Part shown: piece after piece, positions 5,814 to 8,211 of the stretch | How positions within the stretch are numbered: position 1 is the first letter of the stretch | How the letters are laid out: each line of letters opens with the position of its first letter | From: Thalassolituus sp. | Lineage (GTDB): Bacteria; Pseudomonadota; Gammaproteobacteria; Pseudomonadales; Oceanobacteraceae | Length of the DNA: 8,211 nt | Assembly (NCBI GenBank): GCA_029212275.1 | Contig: JARGOI010000101.1 | Coordinates: 1-8,211 of the forward strand | Direction of reading: 5' to 3' | Position numbers and translations under genes: made by a program | The notes under the pieces: model-generated | Database searches by the model: none | The model's input: only the letters and a program-made list of their open reading frames with translations | Told to the model about the DNA's origin: nothing

Positions 5814-6323
5814 ATGAAGTTTTCTCTGCCCGTTCTACTCGCACTTGGTGTTTCGTCCACTGCGCTGACGGTCTCGCAAGCATCCGCCGAACCCATCACT
5901 GATCGTCTTTATTTAGGTGCTGGTATCAGTCACAACGTGATTGACTCTCCTTTTGGCGGCAGAAGCTACGATGCCTTCGGTACCACTTTTTTTGGTGGTC
6001 TTACCTTTGACAATAACTACCAAGGCCTAATGACTGCGATGGAATTTAGTTATTCTGATACAGAAGATTTTTTCGATAATAATCGCGGTGATGCTGACAT
6101 CAATGGTTTTGCAGCATCTTTAGTGGCTGAAAAATCACTACCTGAAATTGATGCTCGCTTGGCAGCACTCGGTCGCATTGGTGTCGATTTTGGTGATGAT
6201 GATGGCATTTTATTGGGTGCAGGTGCATCCTTCAAAGCCTCAGAAGCTCTTGGCTTTCGTGCCGAATACATCAATAAAGATGCGTCTAACGTCTACCAAT
6301 TAAGTGCATTAATACATTTTTAA
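5814..6323 (+). CDS. Small outer-membrane beta-barrel protein
   Basis: The 169-aa product begins with a typical Sec signal peptide (MKFSLPVLLALGVSS...), with likely cleavage after Ala25 (ASA|EP). The mature ~144 residues show alternating patterns such as LYLGAGISHNV, FFGGLTF, TAMEFSYSD, LAALGRIGVDF, ILLGAGASF and GFRAEYI. They end in YQLSALIHF, whose terminal phenylalanine is the usual BAM recognition signal. This fits an eight-stranded OmpA/OmpW-like barrel. The specific function is unknown. An Asp/Asn-rich segment near 83-95 (DTEDFFDNNRGDAD) is likely an extracellular loop, and GDDDG near 128-132 is another acidic turn. It follows srkA by 34 nt and ends before a terminator, so it is probably the last gene of the comF-srkA run. 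Confidence 0.8.
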   Translation: MKFSLPVLLALGVSSTALTVSQASAEPITDRLYLGAGISHNVIDSPFGGRSYDAFGTTFFGGLTFDNNYQGLMTAMEFSYSDTEDFFDNNRGDADINGFAASLVAEKSLPEIDARLAALGRIGVDFGDDDGILLGAGASFKASEALGFRAEYINKDASNVYQLSALIHF

Positions 6324-6389
6324 ACACGATTTAAAGACAATTATTTTCTAACAGTTAACTAGAGAATAATGACTTTTAAATAGAGCAAT

Positions 6390-6415
6390 AAAAAAGGGGC
6401 GAAAGCCCCTTTTTT
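6390..6415. terminator. Bidirectional rho-independent terminator
   Basis: AAAAAAGGGGC pairs perfectly with GCCCCTTTTTT around a GAAA tetraloop (an 11-bp stem including the A/T tracts). Because A and T runs flank both sides, it works for the plus-strand barrel gene (stop at 6323) and for the convergent DUF1329 gene (stop at 6468). Confidence 0.93.
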
Positions 6416-6467
6416 ATTTATCACTGCTTTGTTAATACCAGTTCATTATTCAACTGGCTTTTCCGGA

Positions 6468-7841
6468 TTAACGTACACCGTCTCGACGCAAGGCCGCTGG
6501 CGTATAATCTGAATAGGTACGTTTGAAATTATACTCGTAACCGGATTCTTCTTCGTTATCCATCCCTAAGGCCAAGTAACGACCAGAGTTTAGGTCATAC
6601 AACACTTCAATCGCGTACCAAGGCACCATTTGATTGTAGTAGAACACGTTGTGAGATTCGGCAACACGCCATAGTTCGCCACGGCCATCGTAGTGATCAA
6701 TCTGAGTCGCTTGCCAAGTATCTTCGTCAAAGTAGAAAACGCGTTTCGCATAAATATGACGCATGCCTTCTTTTAAGGTCGCGGTCACTTTCCATACGCG
6801 GTGTAATTCGTAGCGCGTTAAATCTTGGTTGATATGTCCGGCATTTACAATATCGTCGTAACTCAGATTGGTGTCCTTCAACTTATAAGAATTGTAAGGA
6901 ATATATAACTCCATCTTGCCATCCAACTTCCAATCGTAACGATCTGGAGAGCCGTTGAACATATCGAAGTTGTCCGAGGTACGAAGACCATCTGACGCAG
7001 TTCCTGGTCCGTCATAAGCAACCTGAGGAGCACGACGCACGCGACGCTGTCCGGCGTTATACACCCACGCTTTACGAGGCTCTTTAACTTGGTCAAGAGT
7101 CTCATGCACCAGCAGTACGTTACCCGCTAAACGCGCTGGCGAGATCACGTCTTGTTTAAAATAAAACAACACGTTTTCATCTATTTTTGGATCGTAATCC
7201 GTTAACGCATTACGGTATGTAAACTCATCACGGAATTTAACAATGGTAAAATCACCATTGGTTTGCGGTGTAGCCTGACCAATGACTCGGGCGGTACTGC
7301 CGCCGCGATAGCGTGTTAAATGGTTCCATATCACCTCAACGCCTGTTTGAGGAAAAGGAAAGGGAACACCGTCGGTGTAATTGGCAATGCCGTTGCCGTC
7401 ATTAAGTAACTCAGTTTTAACGGCGTTTTGTTTTGTGACGTCATAAATTGATTGGGGGTACCCGGCCGTGCGTCGCGTTTCATACACAGGCATACGATAC
7501 GTGTCTGGGTACTTTTTAAACATGGCTTTTTGACCGTCGGTCAAGTTCGCTGCGTAATCCATGTAATTTGCCGCAGTAATCACGAACTTAGGTTTGTCGT
7601 TTGGAAATGGATTGGCTAAACGACCGCTAGAATCAACACTGCCAGATGCCACCTTGCCTTCCCAAGCAGGAATATTACCTTCAGCACCTTTAATCGCACC
7701 GATAGGCGTGAATTCAGTACCCAGTTTGGCTGCCTGCTCTGCTGACACACCAGCATGTGTAGCCGAAAATACAGTCGCCAAAGCCACCGTAAGCGTTAAC
7801 TTCTTTAATGTATGATTTATATAATTTCTTTTTAATATCAT
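6468..7841 (-). CDS. DUF1329 family exported protein
   Basis: The 457-aa product matches the DUF1329 family, periplasmic or outer-membrane-associated proteins thought to have a LolA-like fold. They are typically encoded next to DUF1302 genes and often near RND/MMPL transporters or lipid, sterol or hydrocarbon catabolism; the molecular role is not established. A signal peptide spans about residues 1-30 (KKLTLTVALATVFSATHA, cleavage after HA); no lipobox cysteine is seen. Family blocks include GNIPAWEG (55-62), the DRYDWKLDGKMELYIPYNSYKL segment, LTRYELHRVWKVTATLK and the near-C-terminal LWRVAESHNVFYYNQMVPWYAIEVLYDL segment. The in-frame ATG at 7919 is rejected, since it lies inside the upstream gene's coding end; ATG 7841 has AGAGG 5 nt upstream. 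It starts 40 nt after the DUF1302 stop, so the two are almost certainly co-transcribed. Confidence 0.92.
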   Translation of the reverse strand: MILKRNYINHTLKKLTLTVALATVFSATHAGVSAEQAAKLGTEFTPIGAIKGAEGNIPAWEGKVASGSVDSSGRLANPFPNDKPKFVITAANYMDYAANLTDGQKAMFKKYPDTYRMPVYETRRTAGYPQSIYDVTKQNAVKTELLNDGNGIANYTDGVPFPFPQTGVEVIWNHLTRYRGGSTARVIGQATPQTNGDFTIVKFRDEFTYRNALTDYDPKIDENVLFYFKQDVISPARLAGNVLLVHETLDQVKEPRKAWVYNAGQRRVRRAPQVAYDGPGTASDGLRTSDNFDMFNGSPDRYDWKLDGKMELYIPYNSYKLKDTNLSYDDIVNAGHINQDLTRYELHRVWKVTATLKEGMRHIYAKRVFYFDEDTWQATQIDHYDGRGELWRVAESHNVFYYNQMVPWYAIEVLYDLNSGRYLALGMDNEEESGYEYNFKRTYSDYTPAALRRDGVR

Positions 7842-7881
7842 AAAAACCTCTGAATCTGTTGTTGTACGTTTGACACTATAA

Positions 7882-8211
7882 TTAGAAAGAATACTTAGCT
7901 GAGATACTGACATTGTCACGATCTTTCAGCTGATTGTATTTGCCACCAGAAAAATTGGTATAGCTGATATCGAACGACGTTTGGTTTTGGTACAACATGG
8001 TAGCGCCAACACCAACGGTCAGACGATCATCAATGAACTGTGAACCAGGCTCTGGGCCATTACCTTTGTCGTACGCTATCGAGACGTTTGGTGTAACGTT
8101 CATACCCGCAAACGCATTGTTGTAGTCCAAGCCAGCACGCACACGAATCCCGCCAGATAGCTGAGTCACGTAACCATCGTCAGTACAATAATCTGTATTG
8201 ACGTTTTTGCC
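7882..8211 (-). CDS. DUF1302 family outer-membrane protein, C-terminal part
   Basis: The reading frame is open to the right edge of the window, so only the last 109 residues are seen. A GTG at 8169 is internal rather than a true start, because open sequence (GKNVNTDYCTDDGY) continues upstream of it. Alternating barrel strands are visible: RVRAGLDYNNAFAGM, NVTPNVSIAYDKG, FIDDRLTVGVGATMLYQ and SFDISYTNFSGG. The ending KDRDNVSISAKYSF matches the conserved C-terminus of DUF1302 proteins (RDRD-FVS-S-SF), with the terminal phenylalanine needed for BAM assembly. Full DUF1302 proteins are usually around 550-650 aa, so most of the gene lies outside. It is the upstream partner of the DUF1329 gene; a role in transport of hydrophobic compounds across the outer membrane is proposed but unproven. 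Confidence 0.88.
   Translation of the reverse strand, partial: GKNVNTDYCTDDGYVTQLSGGIRVRAGLDYNNAFAGMNVTPNVSIAYDKGNGPEPGSQFIDDRLTVGVGATMLYQNQTSFDISYTNFSGGKYNQLKDRDNVSISAKYSF

Overview
The window looks like ordinary chromosome from a marine-type gammaproteobacterium. The GC content appears moderate, by eye in the mid-40s percent. The gene content (a DmdC/FadE-type acyl-CoA dehydrogenase, a DUF1302-DUF1329 outer-membrane pair, bioB beside comF, and srkA) suggests an Oceanospirillales/Pseudomonadales-like lineage. The genus cannot be fixed from sequence reading alone. No transposase, integrase, phage gene, CRISPR array, tRNA or rRNA was seen.

Layout. Bases 1-171 hold no gene I can assign, but they carry a strong minus-strand terminator. 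From 1959 down to 172 (minus) lies a complete ~600-aa acyl-CoA dehydrogenase for fatty-acid or related acyl-CoA oxidation. Its upstream gap (1960-2428) carries several inverted repeats. It also holds a good minus-strand sigma70-type promoter whose start region overlaps a palindrome matching the PsrA operator pattern. A small 83-aa gene (minus, 2429-2680) encodes a protein whose tail resembles the C-terminal helix of flagellar rod/hook proteins. It has its own terminator, and a degenerate repeat follows it. Biotin synthase (bioB, minus) comes next, with its own terminator. It is divergent from a plus-strand run of comF, srkA and a small outer-membrane beta-barrel gene, which are closely spaced and probably co-transcribed. 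A bidirectional terminator at 6390-6415 ends both this run and the opposing unit, which is a DUF1329 gene preceded by the 3' end of a DUF1302 gene that runs off the right edge.

How the genes relate. Two themes recur: acyl-CoA/lipid metabolism (the acyl-CoA dehydrogenase, and probably the DUF1302/DUF1329 pair, often found near hydrophobic-substrate catabolism) and the cell envelope (SrkA stress kinase, beta-barrel protein, DUF1302/1329). BioB and ComF are housekeeping neighbours. I found no clear evidence of a wholly new multi-gene system. The most interesting items are the operator architecture upstream of the acyl-CoA dehydrogenase, the stand-alone flagellar-tail-like small protein with its downstream repeat, and the srkA-barrel gene linkage.
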